A stretch of DNA of 59,161 bases from Nannocystineae bacterium (GCA_007133195.1 SLNH01000048.1:1-59161); one strand, 5' to 3'; shown: positions 44,905 to 54,521, numbered from the stretch's first letter. The notes: generated by a model not told the origin, from the letters alone. Translations and numbers: made by a program.

Positions 44905-46878
44905 ATGAACGCTCCTCGCTTATCCTGCCGTATCGCGCCGCCCGCCCTCGCGCTGTCGCTCGCGTCGTTCGCCTGCTCGGGTGACGACAGCGGCGGGGGC
45001 GGCGCCGGGTCGTGCGAAGCCGACATGACTCCAGGGGACATCGTGATCAGCGAGGTGATGGCGAACCCCATCGGCCAGAGCGCGGGCAAAGAGTGGATCG
45101 AAATCTACAACGCCTCCTCGGACACCATCCAACTCGAGGGAGCGCTCCTCGTAAACGGCGAGGGTACAGGCGCGGCCACCCACGAGATGGGGGAGCTCGA
45201 GATCGGCGCGGGCGAATACGCGGTGCTCGGCAACGTGGAGCCCGACTTCATGGAGGACTACCACGACTACGCCTACGAAGATGATCTCGGCTCGCTACCC
45301 AACGGCGGTGGCCACATCTCGATCGAGTGCGACGGCGACCTCGTGGACTCGGCGAACTACCCCGAGATGAGCGAAGGCGTGGCCATGGGCTTCGACGGTG
45401 CGCTCGAGCCCGACCACACCCTCAACACGGATCCCGACAACTGGTGCGAGGCCGAACAGGAGTTCGACGCCGACGGCTCGCTCGGCACACCCGGGGAACG
45501 GAACGACGCCTGCGGCGCGGTGTCTCAGGACACCTGCAACGACAATGGGGAGCAGCGCGAGGTCATCGAGCCCGAGGAGGGTGACCTCGTGATCTCCGAG
45601 GTCATGGCTCAAACAGTCCCCGAGGTGAATTACCTCGAGGGCGAGTGGTTCGCCGTGTACGTGGCGGCCGAAGGCGGCGTGGATCTCAACGGCCTCCAGA
45701 TCGGCCGCTACTTTCCCGACAGCGATCCGGATCAAGAGCCCGGACCGCGAGAAGTCGGCCACACGCTAGGATCCGCCGCTTGTCTCCACCACGACGAGGG
45801 GAGCCACGTCCTCTTCGCTCGCAGCGAGGACCCCGAGCTAAACGGAGGCCTGCCCGACGTCGACTATATCTTCAATCTGGACCATCCCTCGGCGGGCCTG
45901 GCCTCCGACCACGGTGGGGTTTACGTCGGTTTTGGCATCGACGATGTCGAGGTCGCAACCGACGACATCCTCGACTATGTCACGTGGGAGCGGCCGTGGC
46001 GCTCGGGATGCGGAGCGGGGCACAACTACTGCGGCGCGTCCATCGTCCTCGATCCGAGTCACCTAAACACCGAGGCCAACAAGGACCCGAGCAACTGGTG
46101 CCACTCCGCCGATCGATTCTCCGAGCACGGCCGCGGCACGCCAGGAGAGCAAAACGCCGCGTGCTTCGCCGGTGGCCCTTGCCTCGATCCTGACAGCGGC
46201 GAGATTCGGGCCGCCCAATCCCCCGAAGAGGGTGATCTCGTCATTACGGAGGTGCTTCCCAACACGCAGGACGGCGTTAGCGGTCGCCAAGGTGGCTGGT
46301 TCGAAGTGCTTATCAAGGACGACGCTGATCTTAATGCCCTCCAGATCGGCCGATACGACCCCGAGGAGGACCACGCCGAGGAAATTCAGAACACGCTCGC
46401 GTTCAGGGAGTGCCTCTTCCACGAAGGGGGAAGCCACATCTTGTTCGCCCTCGAGACGGACCAGGGCGTCTTTGATCCGATTTACGGAACGGATATCGAG
46501 GTTGACTACCGATTCAATTTCCGAGGTGCCGGCGGCTTCCAGCTCACGCAGAGCGATGATGGCTTGTTTCTCACCTTCGACAACGATCGCGAAGACCTGG
46601 CCGAGCACATGACCTGGGAGAGCTCAGAGAGCGGGCTGAGCCTGAGCCTGGACTGTGGCGAGGACGATACCGAACCGGAGTGCAGCTCCGACCTCGACAA
46701 CTGGTGCGAGGCCGACGAACTCAAGGTCGAGGATGAGCTCGAGCCGTACTTCTGCTGTGGTGGGGATGGCGAGGACGAGTGCCCCGACCCAGATGACGGC
46801 AGCGGCGAGGGGTGCAGCTTCGGCACGCCGGGCGAGGAGAACCCCGCGTGTGAGGATGATGAGGATGAAAACGGCTAG
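44905..46878 (+). CDS. lipoprotein with three lamin-tail domains
   Basis: 657 residues from ATG 44905, behind GGAGAG. After a lipoprotein signal (PPALALSLASFAC) come three LTD-type modules: at ~45-200 (GDIVISEVMANP, KEWIEIYNASSD, YAVLGNVEP), at ~220-425 (GDLVISEVMAQ, GEWFAVYVAAEG, HVLFARSE) and at ~435-640 (GDLVITEVLPN, GGWFEVLIKDD, HILFALET). Each ends with NWC and GTPGxxN. The first module is closest to typical LTD, the last two are more divergent and share DLNxLQIGRY. C-terminal Asp/Glu tail. It is followed after 39 bp by the HhH-barrel gene. It is expected on the cell surface. Confidence 0.85.
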   Translation: MNAPRLSCRIAPPALALSLASFACSGDDSGGGGAGSCEADMTPGDIVISEVMANPIGQSAGKEWIEIYNASSDTIQLEGALLVNGEGTGAATHEMGELEIGAGEYAVLGNVEPDFMEDYHDYAYEDDLGSLPNGGGHISIECDGDLVDSANYPEMSEGVAMGFDGALEPDHTLNTDPDNWCEAEQEFDADGSLGTPGERNDACGAVSQDTCNDNGEQREVIEPEEGDLVISEVMAQTVPEVNYLEGEWFAVYVAAEGGVDLNGLQIGRYFPDSDPDQEPGPREVGHTLGSAACLHHDEGSHVLFARSEDPELNGGLPDVDYIFNLDHPSAGLASDHGGVYVGFGIDDVEVATDDILDYVTWERPWRSGCGAGHNYCGASIVLDPSHLNTEANKDPSNWCHSADRFSEHGRGTPGEQNAACFAGGPCLDPDSGEIRAAQSPEEGDLVITEVLPNTQDGVSGRQGGWFEVLIKDDADLNALQIGRYDPEEDHAEEIQNTLAFRECLFHEGGSHILFALETDQGVFDPIYGTDIEVDYRFNFRGAGGFQLTQSDDGLFLTFDNDREDLAEHMTWESSESGLSLSLDCGEDDTEPECSSDLDNWCEADELKVEDELEPYFCCGGDGEDECPDPDDGSGEGCSFGTPGEENPACEDDEDENG

Positions 46879-46917
46879 GCGCGCTCCCAACCCGTGGGCT
46901 GTTCTGGAGGACGTGAC

Positions 46918-49074
46918 GTGCGCCGACTGATCGCTGGCGTCTTCGCCGCGGGGATGCTGTGGGCGACGACCGCCGACGCCGCGCGCTACGAGACGTTCAT
47001 CGAGATCGAGGCCGAGGAAGACCTCTACGATCTGTTCGCGGCCGACGAGATCAGCGAAGACACCTTCGACACGCTCATCGAGCTTTATCAGCGCGGCGTC
47101 GATCTCAACGAGGCCTCGCGCGAGGAGCTCTACACGCTTCCGAACCTCACCTATGACGAAGTGGACGCGATCCTCGATTACCGGGACGAGGCGGCGCACA
47201 TCGACGATCCCGCCGCGCTCGTGACAAGCGGCATCATCTCCCAGCGCAAGCTCGTGGCGATGGCGCCGTTTTTGATCGTCCGATCTCGCGACGTCGAGCG
47301 CTACGATACGACCGGCTGGGTCCGAATGCCCACCCGGTGGAGTCCCCTAGACCGGGGCATCCCTCCGACGTCGCTGCGCGCCCGCGTCGATACTCTCGAC
47401 CACCTCACCGTCGGCGTTGCGGCGGCCCTGATGCGCCAGCGCCTAGGGAGCGTGGCCTACGATCCCAACCGCGGAGCGCTGTCGGCCGAGTCGCCGTCCC
47501 CCGGCCTCGAGGTGCCCAAGGTTTACGCGGCGTGGGACACGCCCGAATACGAGCTGATCGCCGGCACCTACCGCATCGGTTTCGGGCAGCGCCTCACCTT
47601 CGACAACACCTCGCAGCTCACGCCCCACGGGATCTACGCCGACGACGAGCTTTCCCGGGTGACCCAGCTCACCCGCGAATGCAAGGAGTCGGCGGGCGAG
47701 CTGGACGCTTCGCCGTGCACGGGCGATGCGCGCTACCGTCGCGTGACGCCCGATTTTCGCTGGCGCACCGGCCTCATGGGCGTCGCCGGCGGGCTCAAGG
47801 ACGTCGAGGTCGGCGAGGGGACCGCCCAGCTCTATGCGTTCGCGTCGCACCAGCCCCACTCGATCTATCAATACCAATTTTTCGACCGCGACGAGTGCGA
47901 CGATCCCGGCGAGTGCTCGGCGCCCAGCATCTTCGTGCGCGACTCGGACGAGCCGCTCGCGCCCACGTCGACGCACTCGTTTCAAACCCTGCCGAACATG
48001 TACACCGAGTCGACGCTGGGCGCGAACGCGACGTATCAGTTCTCGCAAGGACGGCACGTGGGCGTAACCGGCTACGGTTCCACGATTCGCTGGCTCGTGG
48101 ACGACATGAATCTGGACTTTCAAGACTGGGCGCGCGTCCCCTACGGCGGACCGTTCGGGGCCGTGGGCATCGACGGCGGCTACAGCCTCGGCTCGCTGAA
48201 CCTGTTCGGCGAGGTGACGCGCAGCTTCGACTCGATGAACAGCCTGGAGGCCGTGGACGAAGGTGGGGGCGGGTTCGGGGCGCTCGTCCGCGCCGTGCAC
48301 ACCTGGGACGATCACGAGCTCGAGTCGTCGCTGCGCTACTACGATACGGACTTCGCCAACCCCCACGCGCGCGGCATTTCGGCTGCGACCCGCTACGACG
48401 GACTGCGCGCCCGGGACGAGATGGGAACCCAGCTCCGCTACTCCGGCGACCTCACTGACGACTTGAGCCTGCGCAGCACCCTCGATCTGTACTACCAGCA
48501 CTCTGAAGACATCTATCAGGGGGCCATCTTCGCGCGCACCGACTACGATCTGAGCGACCTATTCGACATCGGCTACTGGACGCAATACCGGGATCGCGAC
48601 TTCAGCCGTCGCGGGCGCAGCGAATGTTATGCAACGCGCGACGAGACCGACGAGATCACGGGCCGCCCCATCCCGTGCGCGGGGGAGCAGTTCCGAAACG
48701 CAGGAAATGTCCGCATCCGCCCACACGACGATTACACGATCACCACCCAGCTCCAGCATCAGTTCCTCGACAGTCGCCGCTACGACGACCAGTTCCGCCA
48801 GGACGTCTCCACCTGGCTTACGCTCACCGCCCGCCCGCGAGACGATCTCCGCCTCAGCCTGCGCAGCCGCTACCTGTTCGAGGATTTGCACAACAACGCG
48901 TCTCGCGAGCAGTCGTTTTGGAACTACGTCGACGTCACCTACGGCGTCGCCGAGGGACACGATCTGCGCATGCGTTACGACCTGCTCACCTATTTGGACG
49001 AACGCGAATCGTCGAACCTCCAGGAGCCAAGTCCCGAGCACTGGGTATGGCTCGAGCTCCATTCGCGCTTTTAA
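46918..49074 (+). CDS. HhH-domain outer-membrane beta-barrel protein
   Basis: 718 residues from GTG 46918 (GGAGG just upstream); a signal peptide ends TTADAARYE. Residues ~58-120 form a ComEA-like helix-hairpin-helix module (GVDLNEASREELYTLPNLTYDEVDAILDYRDEA, then SGIISQRKLVAM). The remaining ~590 residues alternate short beta strands with Tyr/Arg/Asp-rich turns (GTYRIGFGQRLTFDNTS, YDLLTYLDERESS) and end HWVWLELHSRF, with a terminal Phe like Omp signatures. It resembles large HhH/barrel proteins known from Bacteroidetes. The HhH suggests DNA binding at the outer membrane; that is inference. Confidence 0.8.
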   Translation: MRRLIAGVFAAGMLWATTADAARYETFIEIEAEEDLYDLFAADEISEDTFDTLIELYQRGVDLNEASREELYTLPNLTYDEVDAILDYRDEAAHIDDPAALVTSGIISQRKLVAMAPFLIVRSRDVERYDTTGWVRMPTRWSPLDRGIPPTSLRARVDTLDHLTVGVAAALMRQRLGSVAYDPNRGALSAESPSPGLEVPKVYAAWDTPEYELIAGTYRIGFGQRLTFDNTSQLTPHGIYADDELSRVTQLTRECKESAGELDASPCTGDARYRRVTPDFRWRTGLMGVAGGLKDVEVGEGTAQLYAFASHQPHSIYQYQFFDRDECDDPGECSAPSIFVRDSDEPLAPTSTHSFQTLPNMYTESTLGANATYQFSQGRHVGVTGYGSTIRWLVDDMNLDFQDWARVPYGGPFGAVGIDGGYSLGSLNLFGEVTRSFDSMNSLEAVDEGGGGFGALVRAVHTWDDHELESSLRYYDTDFANPHARGISAATRYDGLRARDEMGTQLRYSGDLTDDLSLRSTLDLYYQHSEDIYQGAIFARTDYDLSDLFDIGYWTQYRDRDFSRRGRSECYATRDETDEITGRPIPCAGEQFRNAGNVRIRPHDDYTITTQLQHQFLDSRRYDDQFRQDVSTWLTLTARPRDDLRLSLRSRYLFEDLHNNASREQSFWNYVDVTYGVAEGHDLRMRYDLLTYLDERESSNLQEPSPEHWVWLELHSRF

Positions 49075-49089
49075 AAACTCAGCGCGCGA

Positions 49090-50223
49090 TCAGTCGTCGT
49101 CTTCGGCTTCCGGCGCCTCGATGGCGTTCGCGATCGCGGCGCCGTCGTAAAGGAGCCAGGCTCTCGTGACGGCGCCGTCGGCTACCTCCAAGAGCGCAGC
49201 CCCGGGGACGTCGAAGCGCGCCCCGGAGGCCCGGGCGCGAATCCTGCGCCACGTTCCGTCGTGCGCCCCGCTCAGCTCGTACGTGGCCGCCACGTAGTCC
49301 CCTGCGCCCCAGAGTTCGAGGCGCCTCACCTCGAGCGCTGGGAAGGCTTGTCGGAGCGACGAGGCGTGGCCCGCGATCGCACCTCGGCCCGTGGCGTCTT
49401 GCGAAGCCGACCCGTCGTGGAGCACGCCGTCTGGGGAAAACGCGGCGCCGAACGCCTGACTGTCCCCCGCGCTCAGCGCCTCGAACACGGCGGCCGCGGC
49501 CTTTCGTGCGCTCGCGGCGGGCGCGCCGTCGCCGGATTCCGCATGCACCACGGCGTCACCGACCTCCGCGCGCGCGGGCGGCGCGCGGGCGGCGATGTCC
49601 CTGCGCTGCATCTGCGCCTGAATGTTTAGCGCGTCGGCGTAGACCTCCTGGCGCGTAATCAGGCCCCGCGTATCGACGAACGTTCGCCAAATTTCCGCGC
49701 GATAGAGGCGCGCGCCCGTGGGCTCGATCCCTAAGATCTCGCCCGTATGCTCACCGCGGACGTCAGCGACCACGACGACCTCGCCGTCTCGCGCGATCAC
49801 GACGCGCGGATCGCGCTCGCGGTCGCCGATCGCGGCGGCGCGCAGCTCGAAGTGGCGCTCGATTTCCGCCCGTCCGGACGCAGCCACCGCGCCTCCGAGG
49901 ACGAGCTCCGCGCCGTCGGCGTACAGCGCGATGACGTCGTCCGCGGCCCCTCGCTCGAGCGCGCGCTCCCAGTCCTTCCATGTCGAGAGCGCCGTGTCCG
50001 CCGGCGCCATGCGATCGTCGTCGTGGCCCGGCGCTTCGCCCTCGCCACGGCGGTCCCCGCGCGGAGCTTGCGCCGGGTCTTCGCCGCGAGCACTTCCGTC
50101 ATCTTCCCCAGCCTCGCTTCGTCCTTCGCGATCCGCGGCCTGGCGATCGTCATCGCCGCCGCACGCCGAAGCGGCCCCTGCGCACGAAAACGCCACGACA
50201 AGCGCGACCGAGCGAAGCCCCAT
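49090..50223 (-). CDS. lipoprotein with two SnoaL/NTF2-like domains
   Basis: 377 residues from ATG 50223. A lipoprotein signal (SVALVVAFSCAGAASAC) is followed by a Glu/Asp/Gly linker, then two SnoaL-like cone folds (~80-200: WERALERGAADDVIALYADGAELVLGG, EIWRTFVDTRG; ~235-370: VFEALSAGDSQAFGAAFSPDGVLHDGS, VTRAWLLYDG). Such domains bind small ligands or dimerise. No catalytic His-Asp pair is evident. It lies 75 bp downstream of the sigma-operon lipoprotein and may be its last gene. Confidence 0.8.
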   Translation of the reverse strand: MGLRSVALVVAFSCAGAASACGGDDDRQAADREGRSEAGEDDGSARGEDPAQAPRGDRRGEGEAPGHDDDRMAPADTALSTWKDWERALERGAADDVIALYADGAELVLGGAVAASGRAEIERHFELRAAAIGDRERDPRVVIARDGEVVVVADVRGEHTGEILGIEPTGARLYRAEIWRTFVDTRGLITRQEVYADALNIQAQMQRRDIAARAPPARAEVGDAVVHAESGDGAPAASARKAAAAVFEALSAGDSQAFGAAFSPDGVLHDGSASQDATGRGAIAGHASSLRQAFPALEVRRLELWGAGDYVAATYELSGAHDGTWRRIRARASGARFDVPGAALLEVADGAVTRAWLLYDGAAIANAIEAPEAEDDD

Positions 50224-50298
50224 ACCGGTATCATGCCACGCCGCCGGCCGACACGGGGCCACGCAACAGGCGCCCGCGCCCGCAAACGCGCGGGCCCG

Positions 50299-50535
50299 TC
50301 ACTCGCCTCGAGGCCCGCCCGGCGGGCCGTCCCGGTCCGGCGGGCCCCCGCCGGGCGATGCATCGAGGCCCGTAGACGCATCCACGACTTCAGCCGCGTC
50401 GATCTCCTCGATCGTCTCGGCGCGATCGATGCAGGCGAAGACGCTCGCCGCCCCGAGGCACGAGGAGGCCGAGAATACGGCCACGCCGAGCCAGCGAACG
50501 AGGCCGACGCCGGGTCGCGCGCGCGGAGGCGTCAC
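50299..50535 (-). CDS. small lipoprotein-like hypothetical protein in the sigma operon
   Basis: 78 residues; GTG start overlaps the stop of the upstream FecR/TPR gene by 4 bp (GTGA), so translation is coupled. A hydrophobic segment (VRWLGVAVFSASSCLGAASVFAC) with Cys resembles a lipoprotein signal, then an Asp/Pro/Gly tail without a domain. Function unknown. Confidence 0.55.
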   Translation of the reverse strand: MTPPRARPGVGLVRWLGVAVFSASSCLGAASVFACIDRAETIEEIDAAEVVDASTGLDASPGGGPPDRDGPPGGPRGE

Positions 50536-51869
50536 TCGCTTAGCTCCTCGAGGCGCCGCTCCGCGTCGGCGAAAAAGCGCCCGCTCGGGTAGCGATCCAA
50601 GTACTGCGAAAGCAGCGCGGTCGCGCGGTCGCGCCGCCCGCGCTCAGCCTCGATCCGAGCCGCCGCGAACAGCGCGTTTTCTCCCGCGCGGAGCTCGCTG
50701 TACCGCTCGGCGACTTCGAGATAGCGCGCGGCGGCCTCCGGCCGATCGCCGCCGACCAAGGCGGCCTCCGCGAGCAGAGTCTCGGCCTCGGCGCGCTCGA
50801 TCACGCTGAGCTCCAGCGCCCGAGCGTCCTCGATGAGCTCGCGCGCCGCGCCCACGCGCTCGCCAGCGAGCTCACCGCGCGCGCGCACGAGCAGCGTCGC
50901 GGCGCTCGCGGCCTCGGTGGCCTGGGGACCACCGGCTGGACCCTCGCGATCGGCGGCGTGATCCCCGGACGCCGCGCCGCCGGCTTCGGCCTGGTCACGC
51001 GCATCTTTCGAGCCCGGCAGCTGCCACGAATCGCCGGCCTCGAGCCGGTCGGCGAACACGTCGCCCTCGGGGCCCGTAACCTTCACCGCCCCCTGTTCGA
51101 CCTTCACCTCGGTTTCGGTCACCTCGAACACGGTGCCCAGGACATGAGCCGAAAACTCGTCGGTCTCGATTCGAAATCCCGAGTGGTCGCCGCGCCGAAC
51201 CTCGGCCCGCACCGTCCCGGCGTCCAGGCGCAGCATCTCCGCCTGTTCCGGCCACACCGCCAGCGAGCCGGCGGACAGCTCGAGCCGAGACAGCCCGACC
51301 TCGACCTTGGCCCCCTCGTCGGTCTCGAGCCGAGATCCCGGCTCCAGCGCGTCGCCGGGCTCGACCGGCACGCCGGCGGCGCGCAGATCGCCGGCGAAAA
51401 AGCGGGCCTCGGACGCCAAGTTAGCCTCGCCCGGGTCTGGCGCCGGCGGGCCCGCCGGCGCGGCCAGCGCGGCCGGCATCGCAGGCTCCTCCTCGCGCGG
51501 CTCGCTTGCCATCATCTCGCCGCCCCCGCCCCACCCGGCCCGATAACCGGCCACCCCGATCACCGCCGCCGCCGCGACCGCGCCGGCGAACACATACGGC
51601 ACGAAGCGCGGCGCGGCGGGCGTGGCCGGAAGCTGGGCCTCGCTGCCGGCGTTTAACACGCGCGTAATCGCGCGAGCGTGCCTCGTTGGGCGATAGCGGT
51701 CGGCATCCTCGGCTGCCATCGCGGCCACAGCATCGAGCGCCCGCGCCTCCTCGCGGCAGGGCGCGCACGCCGCCAGGTGCTCCTCGAGCCAAAGCTCCTC
51801 GGCCTCGCGGAGCCCCGAACGGCGGCTCGTGTGCAGCCGCCGCGCGCGCGCGCAGCCCAGCCGGATCAC
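50532..51869 (-). CDS. anti-sigma factor with zinc finger, FecR domain and TPR-like repeats
   Basis: 445 residues. The N-terminal HLAACAPC (His31, Cys35, Cys38) is the zinc-binding anti-sigma motif. A membrane helix (FVPYVFAGAVAAAAVIGVAGY, ~88-108) is followed by a FecR domain (~165-275: GVPVEPGDALEPGSRLETDEGAKVEVGL, FSAHVLGTVFEVTETEVKVEQGAVKV) and C-terminal TPR-like helices (~320-440). The zinc finger binds the sigma factor in the cytoplasm and the FecR part senses outside. Its GTG start overlaps the sigma gene stop by 4 bp. Confidence 0.9.
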   Translation of the reverse strand: MIRLGCARARRLHTSRRSGLREAEELWLEEHLAACAPCREEARALDAVAAMAAEDADRYRPTRHARAITRVLNAGSEAQLPATPAAPRFVPYVFAGAVAAAAVIGVAGYRAGWGGGGEMMASEPREEEPAMPAALAAPAGPPAPDPGEANLASEARFFAGDLRAAGVPVEPGDALEPGSRLETDEGAKVEVGLSRLELSAGSLAVWPEQAEMLRLDAGTVRAEVRRGDHSGFRIETDEFSAHVLGTVFEVTETEVKVEQGAVKVTGPEGDVFADRLEAGDSWQLPGSKDARDQAEAGGAASGDHAADREGPAGGPQATEAASAATLLVRARGELAGERVGAARELIEDARALELSVIERAEAETLLAEAALVGGDRPEAAARYLEVAERYSELRAGENALFAAARIEAERGRRDRATALLSQYLDRYPSGRFFADAERRLEELSE

Positions 51870-52624
51870 CGCGAGTCCTCCTCATCGACCACGAGATCGC
51901 GCAGGAGTGGATCGCGGCGCGCCTTCTTCACGAGCGCGCGCCGCGCCCAAAACACGCGGGACTTGGTGGCCGCGCGCGTGGTCCCCATGAGCGCCGCGAC
52001 CTCGTCTACCGGAAAGCCCTCGAACGCGTGGAGTACGAGAGCGAGCCGGCGCTTGGCCGGGATCTCTGCGAGATGATCGTAAACCCGCCCGAGCTGCCAC
52101 TTGCGGTGGACCTGCCGGTCGATCGACGGCTGGGGCGACGCATGGGTCGACGCGTGGTGCGCATGATCGGGGCTCGCCTCGTTTTCGCCGGGCACCAACG
52201 CCAAAACGACGCGGCGCGTCTTCGGCGTTCGCAGCGCATCGCAGGCCACGCGCACGGCAATTCGCGTCATCCACGTGCGCAGGCGCGCCTCGCCCCGATA
52301 GCGGGGAAAGGCCGCCACCACCGCCATGAGCGTTTCCTGAAGAACGTCGTCTACGTCGGCGCGCGGACCGATGAGGCGCACGATCAGGCGCTCGAGATCC
52401 GGGGTGTACCGGGTGAGCACCTGCTCGAGCGCGTCTCGGTCACCGCGCCGACACGCGTCGACGACTTCTTGGCTCGGTTCCGCCGGGGCGCCGCCCTGTG
52501 CGCCGGCGCTCACGGAGAGCGCGTCCCGCGCCTCGGGCTGTCGCGAATATGGGGGTTTCACTGCGCTCGTCACACGCGTCCGCTCCGGGCGTACCGATTC
52601 GGTACCATCGCCTCGATCCCTCAT
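51866..52624 (-). CDS. ECF-type RNA polymerase sigma factor
   Basis: 252 residues. Region 2 shows DVDDVLQETLMAVVAAFPRYRGEARLRTWMTRIAV (~90-125) and region 4 LAEIPAKRRLALVLHAFEGFPVDEVAALMGTTRAATKSRVFWARRAL (~187-233). An acidic/His-rich linker sits between them. The N-terminal ~40 residues are not conserved and a later start is possible. It directs RNA polymerase to target promoters and is held by the coupled anti-sigma protein. Confidence 0.93.
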   Translation of the reverse strand: MRDRGDGTESVRPERTRVTSAVKPPYSRQPEARDALSVSAGAQGGAPAEPSQEVVDACRRGDRDALEQVLTRYTPDLERLIVRLIGPRADVDDVLQETLMAVVAAFPRYRGEARLRTWMTRIAVRVACDALRTPKTRRVVLALVPGENEASPDHAHHASTHASPQPSIDRQVHRKWQLGRVYDHLAEIPAKRRLALVLHAFEGFPVDEVAALMGTTRAATKSRVFWARRALVKKARRDPLLRDLVVDEEDSR

Positions 52625-52654
52625 CGTAGCGAACGCGCGAGCGACATGGAAGCG

Positions 52655-53758
52655 TCACGGCCACAGCACCACGACGCCGAGGCGCACTCCGAGACGCACT
52701 CGGCCCATATCCGAGACGAGATTCCCGCGAATCGCAAACTGCTGCCGGCGCATGGCGACTTCCGCGGAGCCCGCCGCACGGAGGGCGACCTGTGGGCTCA
52801 AATCCCACCGAAGCTCTGGACCGAATCGCACCACGGGAACGAGTCGCCGCACCGAGCCGGTTTCGCCCGTCGCGGCCCGCGCGTGAGCCGAAATCCGGCT
52901 GAGCCAAAGCGAAGAATGACCGCCCGCCGACAGCTCACCTGCCGGAACCAGGTAACGCCCACCAACGCCCGCCGACACGCCCGAGATCGCCACGGTCCCG
53001 GCGGGCGCCTGCACTTCCGAAGGGCTCGGGCGCCCGAGCGCGGCCACGACCTCGAGGCGCCTCGGGCCGCGCGTTTGCGCCACCCCAGCGGCACCGATCA
53101 GTTCGACCAGCGCACCGATGTTGCCCCCGACGGGCGCCAGCCCGAGCCCCGTAGACACGAGCGCATGTGACCGGCGCCGTAACGAGTGCGCGGCTGCGCT
53201 GCGTTCGTCTCCACTCGCGCCGTCCGAAGACGCCGACTCCGAGGTGCTCCCGTCGTCGGCGTCGTCCTCTGCACGGCGGGTGCGCCGCGCGATCTCCCCC
53301 ATCGCCTCGCCGACGTCCAGGCCGAGCGCCCGCAGCGCCTCGGGTCCATCCCCGGCCGGGACCTTGGTCGTGCTCACGAGCTCCGGGTTTCCCCGCACCA
53401 AGCCCACGGCGTAGAGCGCGCGCTCGGCTGCCGGCGCGCCTTCCAAACCTTCCGGGGGCACATCGAGCCAAACCACCAGCCGCGCTCCTCGCCCAGAGGC
53501 CAGCCCCTTGGCCGACTCCACGCGCTCTTGCGGCGTGTGTCCGTCGAGCTCGGGGCCATCGGAGACCGCGGCGCGGCCCGAAAGCTGGATGGAGACCGTC
53601 TCGCCGAAGCCGGGTGGGGCCGGCACGTCGGGTGACGACGCGACGATCACGAGCGCCGAAGACGCCGCGGCGCTCGTCACCGAGCCGGCCGCCGCCACGA
53701 ACAAGACCGCAGCGACGATGTGAGCGGCCCTAAAGAGACGGAGGGGCACCACGATCAC
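52655..53758 (-). CDS. secreted hypothetical protein heading the sigma operon
   Basis: 367 residues from GTG 53758. A signal peptide (RAAHIVAAVLFVAAAGSVTSAAA) is followed by an alpha/beta-like domain (~35-170: ALVIVASSPDVPAPPGFGETVSIQLSG, ARLVVWLDVPPEGLEG, ALYAVGLVRG) and a glycine-rich C-terminal region (~210-367) with alternating strands that could be a small barrel. It is 30 bp upstream of the sigma gene on the same strand, probably in one operon. No known family; it may supply the outside signal for the anti-sigma protein. Confidence 0.7.
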   Translation of the reverse strand: MIVVPLRLFRAAHIVAAVLFVAAAGSVTSAAASSALVIVASSPDVPAPPGFGETVSIQLSGRAAVSDGPELDGHTPQERVESAKGLASGRGARLVVWLDVPPEGLEGAPAAERALYAVGLVRGNPELVSTTKVPAGDGPEALRALGLDVGEAMGEIARRTRRAEDDADDGSTSESASSDGASGDERSAAAHSLRRRSHALVSTGLGLAPVGGNIGALVELIGAAGVAQTRGPRRLEVVAALGRPSPSEVQAPAGTVAISGVSAGVGGRYLVPAGELSAGGHSSLWLSRISAHARAATGETGSVRRLVPVVRFGPELRWDLSPQVALRAAGSAEVAMRRQQFAIRGNLVSDMGRVRLGVRLGVVVLWP

Positions 53759-53911
53759 CTACATACCATCTCGAGTCGGCGGCGCGTAAACCCGCCGAGC
53801 CCCCACGCGCGCAGAGCTTCGTAGAGGCCAGCAGGCACGCAGGCTTTTCGTGACCCCGCCCGCGGCGAAGCAAGACTGAGGCGGCCTCGGCGCGCCGCCT
53901 GCCGATCGGCT

Positions 53912-54457
53912 ATGCTGGAGCCGGTGCGCGACGGAAACTGGATTTTCGGCTACGGCTCGCTGGTTTGGCGTCCCGCGTTTCGCTACGTCGAGCGCAGGCC
54001 GGGGCAGATTCGCGGGTATGCTCGCAGGTTTTGGCAAGCTTCGACCGATCACCGCGGCACCCCCGAAGCGCCCGGGCGCGTTTTGACCCTGGTCGAGGCC
54101 GAAGGTGAGCTGTGCGGCGGCATGGGCTACAGGGTCGATGACGCGGTGATGGCCGATGTTTTGACCGACCTCGATCACCGCGAAAAGAACGGCTATCAGC
54201 GCGTTTCGACCTCGCTTTATTTCGATCGCGAAAGCCGCGAGACCGCGGTCGCGCTCGTCTACATCGCCGGCCCGACGAACCCCCATTACACCGGGCCCGA
54301 GCCGGTCGAAGACATCGCGGCCATCGCGGCGCGCGCTCGCGGCCCGAGCGGCGAAAACCGGGAATACGTCCTCGAGCTCGCGCGCGCCCTCGAGCGGTAC
54401 GGCTACCGCGACGAGCACGTGGAAGCCGTGGCCCGCGTCATCACGAACCGCGGCTGA
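53912..54457 (+). CDS. gamma-glutamylcyclotransferase, ChaC family
   Basis: 181 residues. The N-terminal GNWIFGYGSLVWRPAF has the FGYGSLxW phosphate/substrate loop and DHREKNGYQR carries the catalytic Glu. It would degrade glutathione to 5-oxoproline and Cys-Gly. Typical length (~180). Cytoplasmic. Divergent from the sigma operon. Confidence 0.93.
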   Translation: MLEPVRDGNWIFGYGSLVWRPAFRYVERRPGQIRGYARRFWQASTDHRGTPEAPGRVLTLVEAEGELCGGMGYRVDDAVMADVLTDLDHREKNGYQRVSTSLYFDRESRETAVALVYIAGPTNPHYTGPEPVEDIAAIAARARGPSGENREYVLELARALERYGYRDEHVEAVARVITNRG

Positions 54458-54521
54458 GCTCAACCGGGCTGGCCGCTGGCTCGCCGTCCGGCGTCCCGGC
54501 CCGTCCCGGGGGCACACGAGC

